A DNA stretch of 64,000 bases from Pelobates cultripes. Taxonomy: Eukaryota > Chordata > Amphibia > Anura > Pelobatidae. The stretch lies in the NCBI GenBank assembly GCA_933207985.1, contig OW240915.1, positions 273,835,779 through 273,899,778 of the forward strand, in the 5' to 3' direction. The translations under genes and the position numbers were made by a program. The notes below the pieces were generated by a model. The model saw only the letters and a program-made list of their open reading frames with translations, did not search any database and was not told the origin of the DNA. Numbering within the stretch: position 1 is the stretch's first letter; every line of letters begins with the position of its first letter. This document shows, piece by piece, positions 23,261-35,716 of the stretch.

Positions 23261-23585
23261 TCACACTTTTACACATATACACACAAAGAAACACACAATT
23301 TTTAATATACAATCCTAATAATTTGTCTTGTTGGTCACTCAGCCTTCTTTCATCAATTATCTTTAACTGCTCTCTTTTCACATATAACCTTTGATCCTCA
23401 GTCCTTCATATTATGCTAAGGGTTTAAACCTTTGTCTAGGTTATATAAAGTATATTTTATGTTTAATATCCCTCTCCTTATTATCACTCTAATTTGTCGG
23501 GTTATTTTCCTATCTATATACTACTCTGTAATCTCTTTCATATCACCAGTATTTTAATACCAGTCTGTTTTAACAGACTGTTATT
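22681..23585. other. No gene seen; TA microsatellite
   Basis: AT-rich. A GT then TA dinucleotide run is at 23208-23259. A small hairpin CAGTCTGTTTTAACAGACTG is at 23562-23581. Confidence 0.5.
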
Positions 23586-24340
23586 GTAGCAGAGCTATGC
23601 TCCTTACAAGGACTTTCTACGCTGAATCCGTCACGGGCTGGATCAAGGTGCTGAATAGTGAATAGCTCTTTCCCTCCCAGTAACTAGACAACAGACGGTT
23701 CTGAGAGTACACCTTTTTATTTAGAGGCAAGGTCTTTTATACCCAGACCCCCAGTATTGGGTCTCCACACAGTTACAATGTAAGTTTGCCCAGGCGCCTC
23801 TGTGTCTGGAGGCGGCTTGGATAGATACCGGTTAACCTAATTATTTCCATGGCACGGAGGTTACAAATAATAAAATGAACAGGAACCCCACACTAATTAC
23901 ATCCCAGGATAGCCTGGACCTGAGCCCCCAAGTTGTCCAACTAGTGCTCAGATCCATCCAAATTGCTCTAGTAACACAATTGGAGCAGTTCCTCCATAGT
24001 GTTTGCTTGGTAGGTTTGCACCCACCCGAGAGCTGCTCGGTGCAGCCGGCATGCCCATTCAGCATGGGAGTCTTTCTCTGTCCTTTTTTAGATCCCTGAA
24101 TCACCTGCGTCCTACCTGGCTAGGATCACGGCTTTTACTCCAATGTAGCTGAATTGCCACTAGGGTAAAGTTCTGACCGACAGCTACCCAAAATCCAGGC
24201 CAAAAAAAGTTTCCATGAGAATTGTCCCTGTGGTTGGTCATTTATTGGAAGCTCCTGTGGACAAACCAAGGGGCTCTCTGGGAGCGAATGCTTGCTCAAG
24301 ACAGTCCATTGTACCTTCCCTCCAAATAGTGCTCTCCTAA
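23586..24340 (-). mobile_element. Probable endogenous retrovirus 3' end: env remnant and LTR
   Basis: On the minus strand, 24104-23841 encodes a decayed frame that ends in a Trp-rich stretch and a long hydrophobic segment, like the C-terminal membrane anchor of a retroviral envelope. It is followed by LTR-like sequence with TATAAAAGA at 23741-23733 and AATAAA at 23721-23716. I did not find both LTR ends or a second LTR, so this is a tentative call on an old broken copy. Confidence 0.35.
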
Positions 24341-24529
24341 TGGGTCAGCAAAGGGCAAAACCCAAGGTAGAAGGTGACTGGGAACAGGCAGGTGGAGGAT
24401 CCGATTTGAGTTCCAGGGCACTGATGATCAAGTGCCCCTGAGGCCGCTCGGTTTTGGATTGTTCCAGAATGGTGGCCACCCAGGGAGAGCACTTAGATGA
24501 CGTAGGGGAGAGAGAAGGTATAGAGCCAG

Positions 24530-24822
24530 GGGAACGCGCATTGCCGCGCACGCATTCAAACTGCCCATAGGAAAGCATTACTCAATGCTTTCCTATGGAC
24601 ATCCAGCTTCTTCTCACTCTGATTTTTCCAGTGTGAATCGCGGAAGCTCCTCTAGCGGCTGTCAGTGAGACAGCTACTAGAGACTGGATTAACCCTCAGT
24701 GAAACATAGCAGTTTCTTTCAAACGGCTATGTTTTCAGCTGCAGGGTTAAAACTAGAGGGACCTAGCACCCAGACCACTTTACTGAGCTGAAGTGATCTG
24801 AGTGCCTATAGTGGTCCTTTAA
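24530..24822. mobile_element. T2/Kolobok-type MITE, right part
   Basis: Ends AGTGCCTATAGTGGTCCTTT into TTAA at 24819. The interior with the GCTTTCCTATGGAC and CTAGCGGCTGTCAG segments matches the complete copies at 38668 and 53276. The left end is not visible. Confidence 0.75.
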
Positions 24823-24839
24823 GTGTATGTATCTGCATG

Positions 24840-24991
24840 CAGTGGCATACATCGCAGCCCTGCACCCCCTGTGACCAGGTGCCCGTCACCATGTGTTATG
24901 GTCCCGGCCCGCGCAGAGCAAGCGCTCGGGGGGGGGGAGGCCACGGATCAATTTTCGCACCGGGGCCCCATGGATCGTGTGTACGCCACTG
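24840..24991. mobile_element. Short hAT-like MITE, 152 bp
   Basis: Inverted ends CAGTGGCATACAT and GTGTACGCCACTG around a GC-rich interior. No matching 8-bp duplication found, so the class is tentative. Confidence 0.5.
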
Positions 24992-25374
24992 CATTAAACA
25001 CATGGGTGTCAGGTATAATATGGTTAATATAGGTATAATATAGTGCTTCTCTCTCTGGTAGAATCATTTACCAAGCAAGAGTGGGATGTGTTAGCAGCAC
25101 AGAGTGATGATTTTTAAAATGTTGTTGGTACTTTGGGTACTGTAAATATTCACACCCCTTTCTGGCCATATCATTCTATAGTTGCAGATCATGTTGTGTT
25201 TCTAACCCCTTAAGAACCAATGACATTTCATGCATCATCACACTCAGCTTCCTGAAGACCCAGGATTAGAATGAAATGGAATGTCCGCTTATTAAGTTTT
25301 AGCAGTTGTGGTGTTGTTAAAATAGGGGGATATTTCATTTTGATATAGCATCTTTAAAGCCTAGATTGTTATGA

Positions 25375-25845
25375 TGGAATTAAACCTTGTACTGGTCTTT
25401 TCAGAGAAAAGGCAGTGTTTACATTGTCGCCAGGTACACTTCCAAGTGGCCACTCCTCAAATGGCCACTGGAGATGCTTCCTACGGCAGTGCTGCGCACA
25501 GTAGGTAGTACTGCCGTTCAGCGTCTCTACGCTCTGCATGGGGATGATGAATTTTCCTCATAGAGATGCATCTCTATGAAGAAGTGCTGATTGGCCAAAA
25601 CAGCGTTTTGCCCTGCCCCTTCCTGCCTCCTTGCCGATATTAGCCAATCCAATACTTTCCCTACGGGAAAGCAATGGATTGGCTAAAAATCATCAATTCA
25701 GATGATCGGGGACGGGGCCAGCACCAGCAGACCCGTGCAGCTCTAGAAATAAGGAGTTTTAATTCTTTTTAAGGGGACTGAGGGGGGGCAAGCCACCTAA
25801 ATGGTAATACATGTTTGTGTTCCTGACCCTATAGTGTTTCTTTAA
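25375..25845. mobile_element. T2/Kolobok-type MITE, left end decayed
   Basis: Right end CCTGACCCTATAGTGTTTCTTTAA with TTAA at 25842. Interior segments GCATCTCTATGAAGAAGTGC and GCCACTCCTCAAATGGCC are shared with the 20254 and 40601 copies. Confidence 0.75.
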
Positions 25846-27358
25846 GATTTGCTACAAATATTGAGCCAGGTGTATAGCAAGATTAACCAGAATGTAGCTG
25901 TAGCCAAGCGTTAGACAGGGAACCTGGAACCATTACGATATTAGGTCAAGCTTGGCTTCTGGGTTGGGAAACACTGTTCTAGACTAATGACTTACCTAGG
26001 GGCCAGTTAGATTGTGTGAGCTCAATCTTTTTCTGGCCAGATGCTAATTGTTATTAATTTCTAATAAAGCAGTATTATAGCGAGTATCCCTACGGATGTT
26101 TTTTCTTGGGTTGAAGCATTTCCCATGGATAGGAAGCTATCGGCATGCTATGTTCTACTAGGACTAGGTAATTAATTCATATCTTTTTAAATACCACGTT
26201 TAATGTAATGGTTGACATTGAAATATAGAGGCGGTTTTGTAGAAGACTACTAAGCAAGGGCACATTGGTCATATCATGGACTGCTGCTTTAGAAGAACGC
26301 ACCAATTGTTACAAGTGCTTTGCAGGGTTGCGGCTATGGAAAACGGTAGCGATCTCATCAGACACACCGTCTTTTGTCTCATTATTAAAGATGAATAATG
26401 GATGCACACAGGCAGACTTTCCGACATTCTCTATAACGTTCTTTTGATCTTTTCAATTACAGGTGGGGATTTCTCAAGCAATCCACAGTCTTTTTATCCT
26501 CAATGAGAAAAAAGCTCAAACGATGTTCCCTGGAAACAAAAGAGTCTCAAAACAAGTGTAACAGGATATATAAAAAATCAGCAATACAATTTGTAGAAAT
26601 AAAGAGACGGAGATACAGTTCTCATAAACAAGATCCTCTATCAGCAGGGATGCGAATGGATATGGGATCTTCAACGGGACTTCTCCCTTTCCATATGCTG
26701 TAAACCATTGTTGGAGATCAATGGGACAGACTCTGGCTCCTTTTGCAAAGTAGTTAAACTCAATGATAAAATATACAAAGTATATTTTTTTTCATCTTAT
26801 GTTTACTAAAGCATTAGACAATGTTTCTCAGAGTGCTTATACTGCAAAAGTTTAGTTACACCGCTGTGAAAACAGATTACTACTTCCTTTCAAACTGAGC
26901 CAATGCTTCATTTTTCACATCAGAAAAAGGAAACATACTTGCTAAACTGTCATCTAAAATTACCATTCCCTGAAAAATAATATGGTTTCAAAAAGTCCAA
27001 GATTAGCATAACAACCAGCCTTTGTTTATGTATATTTGGACTTCAATGAGGTAAGATAGTAGCTGAAAATGTATCCATGATCAGAACTCATCTGCAGGGT
27101 CGGTCAAAACTGAGCAGCTCACACGAAAACCAGTATGAGAACCAACATTTTAAGAGCAGTGTTTTTCTGAATGTTGAAGTTTTATTTATTTTTTTCCTTT
27201 TGTGTGTAACTGTGTGTGTTGTTTTTTTTTTTTCTCCAGAATTATACTATTGAATACCAGTGTAGAGGTATTTAGAATTTGTGTTCCAATTTCTTTGACC
27301 TGGGACACCGGACATTGGGATTGTGGATTTGGAAATTCATTTACTTTAAACATTTCAG
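25846..27358. other. No gene seen
   Basis: Apparently single-copy sequence with only short chance frames (for example 26265-26447 and 26503-26703). No splice-bordered conserved exon recognised. Confidence 0.4.
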
Positions 27359-27804
27359 TTAAAGGGACACTCCAGGACCCAAAAGTACTTGAAAAGCTTT
27401 ATGTGTGAAGAGTCTGTCCTATTTTTTTAGTTTTGCAAAAAGTGCATATTTCAATAGAAATTGACACTTTTATAAATTAACCTTGTTACACCTTCCTGTC
27501 TTTAAAACAGACAACAGGTCCTGTTACTTCCTGGTTTGGTTAGCTCAGCTGAGCTAAACTCAAGAGGCAGCAAGTGCCCGGAGCACCTGCCTTGCATTCG
27601 GACGTCTGTGATTGGACAGCCACAGAAAGTTTGGGTAGGTTAGAAGGGGAGGGCTAGTAAAGGCACAAGAGAACTGCAGGCTTTGCAAGATGTTTTTAGA
27701 TATATCCCCAATTAAAAAATTAATGCATAACTAAATGCACGTAAGTTTTCATACTAAAAAGTTATTTTTTAATTTTATATTTGGGAAATGGAGTGTCCCT
27801 TTAA
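27359..27804. mobile_element. T2-type MITE (second subfamily), complete
   Basis: TTAAAGGGACACTCCAGGAC to GGAGTGTCCCTTTAA, with TTAA at 27359 and 27801. The interior TGATTGGACAGCCACAGAAA matches the copies at 17273 and 34412. Confidence 0.88.
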
Positions 27805-30209
27805 TCCTAGACATTCTCCATTTTGATGCAGCATGCTTTATATTTTTTTATCTTGTGTGTTTTTTTCTCTTTTATTAGACATTCCCCAATAAAATAGTGA
27901 AATGGCAATGCTAATTGCTACAAAAAAATAAAATATTTAGTTTAAAATAATTCTTTTTTTATTACATTATTCTTTTTACATAACAATATACCTAAGACTA
28001 CCAGCAAATGTAGCAAATCAAATCATATACATGAGTTTTAATAATCACCAATTCATTTAAGTTCACAGTACCCTATAAAAGTCCACTTATATGTGGGGGC
28101 GGAACTTGATCATCAAACAGATAAAATGTGTGGTACACAAGCTACTGTCTATTTGGACGATTTTGTGGTTCTTAACCTGGCCAACAGGCTGACCTACCCA
28201 CTAATGGGCAGTATGCCGATGGTTACCAGACATTTATTGAGGCTTTAAGCACTTGGGAGCTTAAGATAAACTGCTGCGGCCTACTAGGGATGGAGTTGGG
28301 GAGAGGCAGCTGATCTCCTCACCCTTCAGTTATATGTACAGTTCTGCTACACTCCAACCCCTGCCTCAGGACCAGTCGGTGATATATAGACCCCAGCTAT
28401 CAAAGCTACACTAGCTATCCATCCAAAGATCCCCTCAAGCTGCACCTCCACTCTACAAGTCTGAAGGGCCAAAACCCACCTCAAGGGCCGCATTGTGGCT
28501 CGATCGAATCTCAGGTGGACAAGATCTTTCGAGGCTTCTGGGTGAGACATTTAGCTGACATTGGTCTGACTTTCTGGACATATGGCGATACTCCTGTTTT
28601 CAGTGTTAAGCTCTGTACTGCTTAGAAAACTGTGGCAGTTTATGTTTTTTTTTTTCTTTTTTCAATTCTTTATTTTTGCAATGACAGAAGTAGTGGCATT
28701 CCCACTGTATATAGGCTTGTGCAAAAGCCAGTTCAAGGTTCAGATGGTAGTGGTTGTTACAGAACATAAAATTCAAAGCATATCATACTTTCTCGTGTGG
28801 TATGGTTACTATCTGTCAAAGTATTTTGATATTTAAGGGAAGAGAAAAAATGTAAGCAACAATAGGTACCAGAGGATTTAGTAAGGATAACATGGTTGCG
28901 CTTCGTGTAACATATAGAGAAGTTTATGTTTTTTTTTTATGCTTGTTATCTCCTTTACTTTTTTTCTTTATTATTTTTCATAAATTGTGCAAGGACAATC
29001 TATGCCATGTTAATATTATACTATGTTACTTCTTAAAATGCAGGCTGTTGCTGTTGTTGCGCTGCATGCTTGTTTGTACTTATGTGCACACCAAAAATAT
29101 AGATTGATCACAGGTGCAGCAACATGGAAATATGATATCTTAAAATAAAATATCTCAATTCTTACACTGTTGGCAATTGGAATGGAATGACTGGAAACAA
29201 ACTGAATGTTAAATCCAGACACTGACGACGATTTCACAACTAACCTTCTAATAGTCAAAAAAAGGTAAGTATGACACAGATTTGTATGACACAACACACA
29301 ATTTCTCTTTGATATACACACAAAGGGTAATTAATTTCGATACATAGAAACTTTGGGTGGAATACGCTACGTCAAAACAATGTATTTTAAAGGATTGTTA
29401 ATAATAGCTTAATGTGCTATCCTCACTAAGAAAAAAGTCAATGGCTTCCAATGTATGATTTTATAGCTGAAAAAGTGGTGTTTCTAGTTTTATGTATCTT
29501 TCAACAGTACAAGTGAGTAAGAGGGAAATATTGGCTAACTTGTCAGGAATTTTTCTAACTGATCACAAATTGGGTGGAAGTTGTGGTAACAAGCAAATGT
29601 CTCAATGTGTGTCATTTAAATGGTGAAACTCCAGGTTTCTCAAGAAGATTATTTGATGTGGTGATCATTGCTTGTTAGTTTTTAGTTATTAATAGCTTAC
29701 TGTTACTGTGAGGCCTATCTGGAATTCCCTGCACTTTCCCTTTCACCCTCTAATTCATGTTTTCACCTACAGAATTGTGAAATAAGTAAAGCATTGGTCT
29801 TATAACAGGCAATGTTTGAGTGCGTAACATTCACACTGACATCACATCCCAAAACATTTTGCAGATAGATTTGGCACGTAACTATAGCATATCACTGGGT
29901 TAATAAACTTGGAGTTTTTAAAAAAAATACTGTTAAAAGTATTATAGCACATCTCGTGCAATGGATTATTTTGGAGTCCAATGATCTAAGATGTTTCACG
30001 AAAGGACAAGAACTTTGTATGATTTATGAGCTTATAGTATCATGATAAAGGGAATAAAACAAACAAATGATGCATAAAAGCTATGTAAAAACAGAATGAA
30101 GAATAATTTGAGAAAGAAAGTTACAAATTAAGTGTTCAGGTGCTCTTATTACTAAAGGAGCAAATACTTGTGGTTTGTACGTGCTACTTTCATAATTCTT
30201 TAACACAGA
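27805..30209. other. No gene seen; unclassified interspersed sequence
   Basis: 28090-28660 is less AT-rich and has a repeat-like appearance before a T-run at 28650, but I cannot name it. The rest is AT-rich with only short frames. Confidence 0.35.
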
Positions 30210-30722
30210 GGAGTTATTATTTTTTATTATTATTGCCATTTATATAGCGCCAACAGATTCCGTAGCGCATTACAATATTATGAGAGGGGGGAATTTAACT
30301 ATAAATAGGACAATTACAAAAAACGTACGGGAACAATAGGTTGAAGAGGACCCTGCTCAATCGAGCTTACATTCTATAGGAGGTTGGGTGTGAAACACAT
30401 TAGTACAGGAATTTGCAGTCAAATAAGGTGGGCTGCCCTTTAGGAGAGAGCAAGAGACAGGTATGTGAGGTAGAGGTTAGTCTTGGAGGCCATAAGCTTT
30501 CCTAAAGAGATGGGTTTAAACGCAATTCTTAAAAGATGCAAGACTAGGGGAGAGTCTGATTTCTGTAGGCAGGCTATTCCATAGGAAGGGAGCTGCCCGC
30601 GAGAAGTCCTGCAAGCGTGAGTTGGCCGTACGGGTGCGGACAACGGACAGGAGGTGGTCACGGGCAGAGCGGAGAGACCGAGAAGGGACATACCTATGGA
30701 TCTGTGAGGAGATATAAGAGGG
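30210..30722 (-). mobile_element. L2 LINE 3' end, continued at 32317
   Basis: Minus strand: GTAAGCTCGATTGAGCAGGG, then TGTTGGCGCTATATAAATGG and AATAATAA repeats at the very end, the L2 3' tail. Part of the copy at 32317-34412, separated by a hAT element with an 8-bp duplication. Confidence 0.85.
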
Positions 30723-30864
30723 GCTAGAGTCATGGGCGTCCGCAGGAATTTTTCCAGGGGGGGGGGCATAATTGTAATGACATCCATGCTTGGCCCCTTT
30801 TTGACAGTGTCATGAAAGGGAAGGAGCATAGTCATTTTCACATAAAGCCAGGGTGAATAGCTTT

Positions 30865-31330
30865 TTTACAACTATGGTGTCAGGAATATATGTTTGTATT
30901 CCTGACAATATAGTGTTCCTTTAATCAAATTAAAAGGAACTTTCTGGTCACCATAACAACTTCAACTAAATGAAAATGCTATAATGCAAGGAGGCCTCTG
31001 GGCGCTCTCTTTCCTTTAAGGGGTGAAACCACTCTCAAATGGTTTACCCCCAAAGGCTTCCTCCAGCTCCAGTTCTCCAGGTCACTCAGTGGTATTCAGC
31101 TTCTTAAACGGAGTGTCAGGAAGTGCAGACTGACGTCAGGCATGGGTGCCGCTGATTGGCTAGAGTGGTCAGCTGATACTCTAAGCCAATCGCTAGTTCC
31201 CGATTCATAAAAATGTTTTATGTTTTCATGAATGGGGAGCTATTGATTGGCTTAGAGTGGCAGCTGACCCTCTATCCAATCAGCAGCACCCCTACCCAGT
31301 GGCCCTCTGTGTTTCCTGACACTCAGTAAA
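30865..31330. mobile_element. T2-type MITE fragments
   Basis: A right end (ACAATATAGTGTTCCTTTAA, TTAA at 30921) is followed at 30931 by a left end (TTAAAAGGAACTTTCTGGTC) of another copy whose right end is not clear. Confidence 0.6.
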
Positions 31331-31739
31331 TTAAAGTGAACACATTAACACTGATATTTTTTTTTTACCTGGGGAGATGAGAAGGTCCAGGTACCAAAGC
31401 CTTATGATGTGGTGTCCAGAATGAAGTGCTCCAAACTCATTTTCTTCTCCTTCATTTGACACAGTCTTCTTTTTCTTCTGAGGCTCCTTCTGCAGAGGCG
31501 GCTCTAGACTTTATGAGGCCTTAGGCGAAACTCAAACATGAGGCCCCACTAACTAAAAAGTGGGAAAAAAAAGAGTTGCAGTACATGCACACTGTCACAT
31601 ATACACATTGATGCACAATTTACCTGTGTATGTGCCTGAGAGTGTGTCTGACAGAGAGTATCCATGTGTGTGTGTGTGAATGTATGTCTCTGTGGGCATG
31701 TTTGCGTTTTTGTCTGGTACCCTATGTGTATGGGGTAGC

Positions 31740-32060
31740 TGCTAGAAGAGGGGGGTGATGGTGAGAGAGACAGGCGGGGGATGGTGGGGGGGTGGTGTGA
31801 GGAGGGTAATGCTGCTGAGGGAGGGATGGGGGGTAATGCTGTGGTGGGGGTGATGCTGAGGGAGGGAGTGATGGTGAGGGGGGTAATGCTGAGGGTGGGG
31901 GGTGATAGTGAGTGGGTGATGCTGAGGAAGGGGTGATGTTGAGGGAGGTGGGGGGATGCTGCTGAGGGTGGTGGGGGGTGATAGTGAGGGGGTGGTACTG
32001 AGGGAGGGGGTAATGCTGAGGGTGGTGATAGTGAGGGGGTGGGATGCTCAGGGTGGTGAG
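31740..32060. repeat. Minisatellite of GGTGATGCTGAGGGAGGG units
   Basis: Degenerate units alternating GGGGTGATGCTGAGG and GGTGATAGTGAGGGGG. It gives Pro-Ser rich frames on the minus strand that I do not regard as coding. Confidence 0.88.
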
Positions 32061-32316
32061 GGAGTGTAATAGTGCCCCCCATCCCTCACTTACCTGATCT
32101 GCAGGCTGCTTCTGTGCTGCTCCCCTGCGGTTTCAGTTATAAGGGAGAGGCAAGGATAAGCTGTAGCTTCCTGCCTTTTAACATTCACCTACTGGCCGGC
32201 CCCGGTATTGCAGTGTATTCTCACACAAACCAAAAATAGCAGCACAAGCTGAAAATCCAGGGAGGGGGGGAAGTGTCCCCTCTTGCCCCCCCCCTGCGGA
32301 CGCCCATGGCTAGAGT

Positions 32317-34411
32317 TGTTCAGTGCTTTATAGGTGTGACTTAGTACTTTGAATTGACTCCTATAGCATACAGGAAGCCAATGTAAGGACTGGCAGAGGG
32401 GTGAGGTGTGAGAGAACCAACTAGAGAGGAAAATCAGTATGGCAGCAGGGTTCATTATGGACTGTAGCGGTGCAGTACGGCTTTTGGGAAGACCTATTAG
32501 AAGAGGGTTACAATAATCGATGCAGGAAATTACTAGAGCATGGACAAGCTCCTTGGTAGTATCTTGCGTAAGAAAAGGGCGGATGCGGGCTATGTTTTTA
32601 AGATGGAATCTACAGGATTTGGCAACATGCTGGATGTGAGGCTCAAAGGTAAGGCCAGATTCAAGTACGACGCCAAGACAGCGCGCTTGCAAGGATGGAC
32701 TGATGGGGGTACCACTAACTTGAAGGGAGAGTAAAAGAGGAGGATCAGTATTAGGAGGAGAAAGACAAGGAGATTGAGTTTCAGAAAGGGGGAGGACATC
32801 CAGTCAAAGATGGAAGAAAGGCAAGAAGTGACACATTGCAGGACGGCAGGGGAGAGGTCCGGGGAGGAGGGATATAACTGGGTGTCATCAGCGTACAGGT
32901 GGAAGTGGAATCCAAAAGAGGTAATAAGTTTGCCAAGAGAGGCAGTATAAAGAGAAAATAGAAGGAGACCAAGGACAGAGCCTTGGGGGACTCCAACCGA
33001 GACAGGACGAGGGGAGGAGGTATCATTAGAAAAGGCGACACTGAATGAGTGTTGGGAGAGATAAGAGGAAAACCACGAGAGGACAGAGTCACAGAGACCA
33101 AGTGATTGAGAGTTTGAAGAAGGAGAGCATGATCAACGGTGTCAAAGGCCACAGAGCGGTCAAGAAGAATTAGTATGGAATAGTGGCCTTTGGATTTAGC
33201 TGCGATTAGGTTGTTAATAACTTTGATAAGTGCAGTCTCAGTAGAGTGGAGAGGGTGGAAGCCAGATTGAAGAGGGTCAAGGAGAGAGTTGGAATTAAGG
33301 AAATGAGACACGCGGGTAAAGACAAGTCTTTCCAGAAACTTTGAGGAAAAAGGGAGCAGGGATATGGTACGATAGTTAGAGAGGGTGGACGGGTCGAGGG
33401 ATGTTTTTTTTAGTATAGGTACTACAGTGACATGTTTAAGGTCAGCAGGGACAATGCCAGAAGAGAGAGAGCAGTTGAAGATGTGCGTTAAGGAAGGCAC
33501 AAGACAAGTGGAGAGAGATCTAATAAGGTGAGATGGGACAGGATCGAGTGGGCAAGTGGTGGGGCAAGAGGAAAAGAGAAGAGCAGCCACCTCTTGGTCA
33601 GTAGCCGGGGAAAATGTCTGAAGGGTAGGAAAGGCATGATCTATGTGTGGTTGAGAAACAGAATGGCAAGGAGGGGAGAATTATTTCCTTAGCTGTTCAC
33701 TTGTCAGTAAAGTAACATGCAAAGTTATCAGCAGTAAGGTTAGTTTGGGGGGTGGCCACAGCAGGGCGAAGAAGAGAATTAAAGGTGTCAAAGAGACACC
33801 TGGGATTGCGGTAGCATGAACTAATGACAGAGGAAAAGTAGGACTGTTTGGCAAGGGCAAGGGCTGCGCTGTATGAACACAATATGAATTTATAATGGAG
33901 AAAGTCTGACTGGGTGCGAGACTTTCTCCAGGAGCGTTCAGCACAACGGGAGCATCTTTGCAGGTAGCGTGTTGTTTTAGTATGCCATGGTTGGGGACGG
34001 GTCTTCCTCGAGGTGCTTGTTTGGAGTGGTGCTGCAGCGTTCAAGGCAGAGGTAAGGGTAGTGTTATATGCAGAGATGGCCAGTGAAGGACAGGCGAGGA
34101 AAGGGATGGACAGCAGTCGTGAATCAATATCAGCTGACAACTGCTGGAGATCAAGAGAATTAAGGTCCCTCCTGAGTTGAGGTGGGGGTTAGGTTGAGGT
34201 TGTTGGGTGAGGGAGTACACAAGAGCAAATGATAAGAGGTGGTGATCAGAGAGAGGAAATGGAGTGTTGCAGATATTAGATACTGTACATGCATAAGAGA
34301 AAATTAGGTCAAGGATATTGCCAGCTACATGGGTGGGAGAATTAGCCCACTGTGATAGCCCAAGGGAGGAGGTAATTGAAAGTAGTTTAGAGGCTGCAGA
34401 GGTCAAAGGTG
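32317..34411 (-). mobile_element. L2-clade LINE, linker, reverse transcriptase and 3' region
   Basis: The minus strand encodes the linker (34140-33700; NTTLTSALNAAAPLQTSTSR, NLTADNFACYFTDK) and then an L2 reverse transcriptase (33590-32781; [47 protein letters not shown]). The C-terminal domain (32692-32189; LVHALVISCIDYCNPLLIGL) follows. Palm motifs are recognisable but frames are broken, so it is inactive. The 3' end continues at 30722-30210. It matches the split L2 copy at 1090-5042 over the shared part. Confidence 0.9.
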
Positions 34412-34806
34412 GGACACTTCACACTCCTAAAGAACTTTAGCTTGCTGAAGTACTTTATGTGTAAAGTAAGTGTCTTCTTTTTGTATTTTACAAAAAGTAC
34501 ACATTTTAATAGTTACATCCTAGTCATTTAAAACACAGTGGAGCTAAACTCAAGAGGTAGTGAGTTGATGAGATCCTCTGCCTTGCAAAGACTTCTCATT
34601 GAACTTCTTCTGGGGAAGGTCTGTGACAGCTACAGGAAATCTGTGATGGGTTGGAAGGGAAGGGCTTGCAAAAAAAAGCTTTAAACAAGCTGTTTTAGAT
34701 ATATCCCCAATGAAAATATGCACAATTACATGCATCCATTTTTAATTGGAGTATGTGTACTAAACGGTGAGTTTGTTTTGTGGTTAGCAGTGAACTGTGC
34801 CTTTAA
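34412..34806. mobile_element. T2-type MITE (second subfamily), diverged
   Basis: Starts GGGACACTTCACACTCC at the L2 border and ends GAACTGTGCCTTTAA (TTAA at 34803). The interior matches the 27359 copy. Confidence 0.65.
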
Positions 34807-35129
34807 GCATGAAAGCAGCCTAAACCCAGGTAATTGTTGTACCTTCCTAATTAATTATGATGAGCAGCTGTATGTATGCAATTATTTCACAACCACCAAC
34901 TAACCAAGGAGAGTAAAAAAAAAAAAAAAGTAAATCTAAAACAAAACAAGATCTTCTATATTGACCAATAGACCCAAGCGGAGCTCACTCCTGGAAACAA
35001 AGGGATATAGGTCTTACATCCTCCAAGTTCTTCAATTTCCTATCGCTATCCCCCTCACCCCCCTTTGAATATCACCTCTCTAGCTTATACCTTTTTTTTT
35101 TTTCCAAATCTTTCCCTCATTTATCTTAA

Positions 35130-35300
35130 GGTATGAATACAGTGAAAGTCCCATATCCCTGTGATGACTACCCATTAGGTGAAACACGTTGTGCTTTGTA
35201 TTCTTGTTCCCATGTTTGGTTTTATTTATGTGAGTAATAAAGTGTAATCTATATTATACTCCTGGACCTTCCTGATGATAATACATCATTTTCCTTGTTG
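35130..35300 (+). mobile_element. Penelope-like element end with hammerhead-like motif
   Basis: CTGTGATGA at 35159, a short stem and GTGAAACACGTTGTG at 35180 are followed by GTGAGTAATAAAGTG, the layout of Penelope-like termini that carry hammerhead ribozymes. The core has an extra base (CTGTGATGA for CTGATGA). Confidence 0.45.
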
Positions 35301-35395
35301 GTGAATATACCACTCAAGCGTTTTTGATTGAGCAAAATTTTGCTCTCAAAAAAGTAAGTACATCTCCTATTTTTACATGTTCTTATAACCAGTGT

Positions 35396-35426
<31 letters not shown>

Positions 35427-35493
35427 TTATTTATATCTACGGCGAGGATTTTACCTACCCATAGAAAGAAACAAGTCTGCACCTATTTCCCAA

Positions 35494-35716
35494 TAGAGAT
35501 GTCGCGAACCGTCCGCGAACTTCTTGCGAACGGTTTGTGGCGAACTCCGGTCAGCTGACACATCCCTGCCAATCTCTGGCAGACCCTCCCACCTCCTAGA
35601 CAGCTTCAACATGGATGCTGTCCAGTAAGTAGGATGGTCTGCTGGAGATTGGCCGGGATGTGTCAGCTGACCGGAGTTCGCGGCGAACCATTCGCAGGAA
35701 GTTCGCGACATCTCTA
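35494..35716. mobile_element. hAT-type MITE, 223 bp
   Basis: The long inverted ends TAGAGATGTCGCGAAC and GTTCGCGACATCTCTA are flanked by TTTCCCAA/TTACCCAA (35486-35493, 35717-35724), 7 of 8 matching. The interior is largely self-complementary with many CGs. Confidence 0.85.

Larger units (their letters stand above)
30731..32308. mobile_element. hAT element, 1.58 kb, inside L2
   Basis: The perfect inverted ends CATGGGCGTCCGCAGG and CCTGCGGACGCCCATG are flanked by a perfect 8-bp duplication GCTAGAGT (30723-30730, 32309-32316). It contains T2 fragments (30865-31330), a second hAT-like terminus (CAGAGGCGGCTCTAG at 31495), a GTGATGCTGAGGGAGG minisatellite and a core shared with 20945-22044. No transposase. 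Confidence 0.94.

Noticed and set aside
28347..28550. A 67-codon minus-strand frame as a possible exon
   Set aside because: No recognised domain, no good splice borders, and the surrounding sequence looks like an unclassified repeat.
30440..30841. A 133-codon frame on the minus strand
   Set aside because: It runs across the junction between a hAT element end and the L2 3' region, so it is not a gene.
31549..32082. 177-codon Pro/Ser/His-rich frame on the minus strand
   Set aside because: It reads through the GGTGATGCTGAGG minisatellite of a hAT element.
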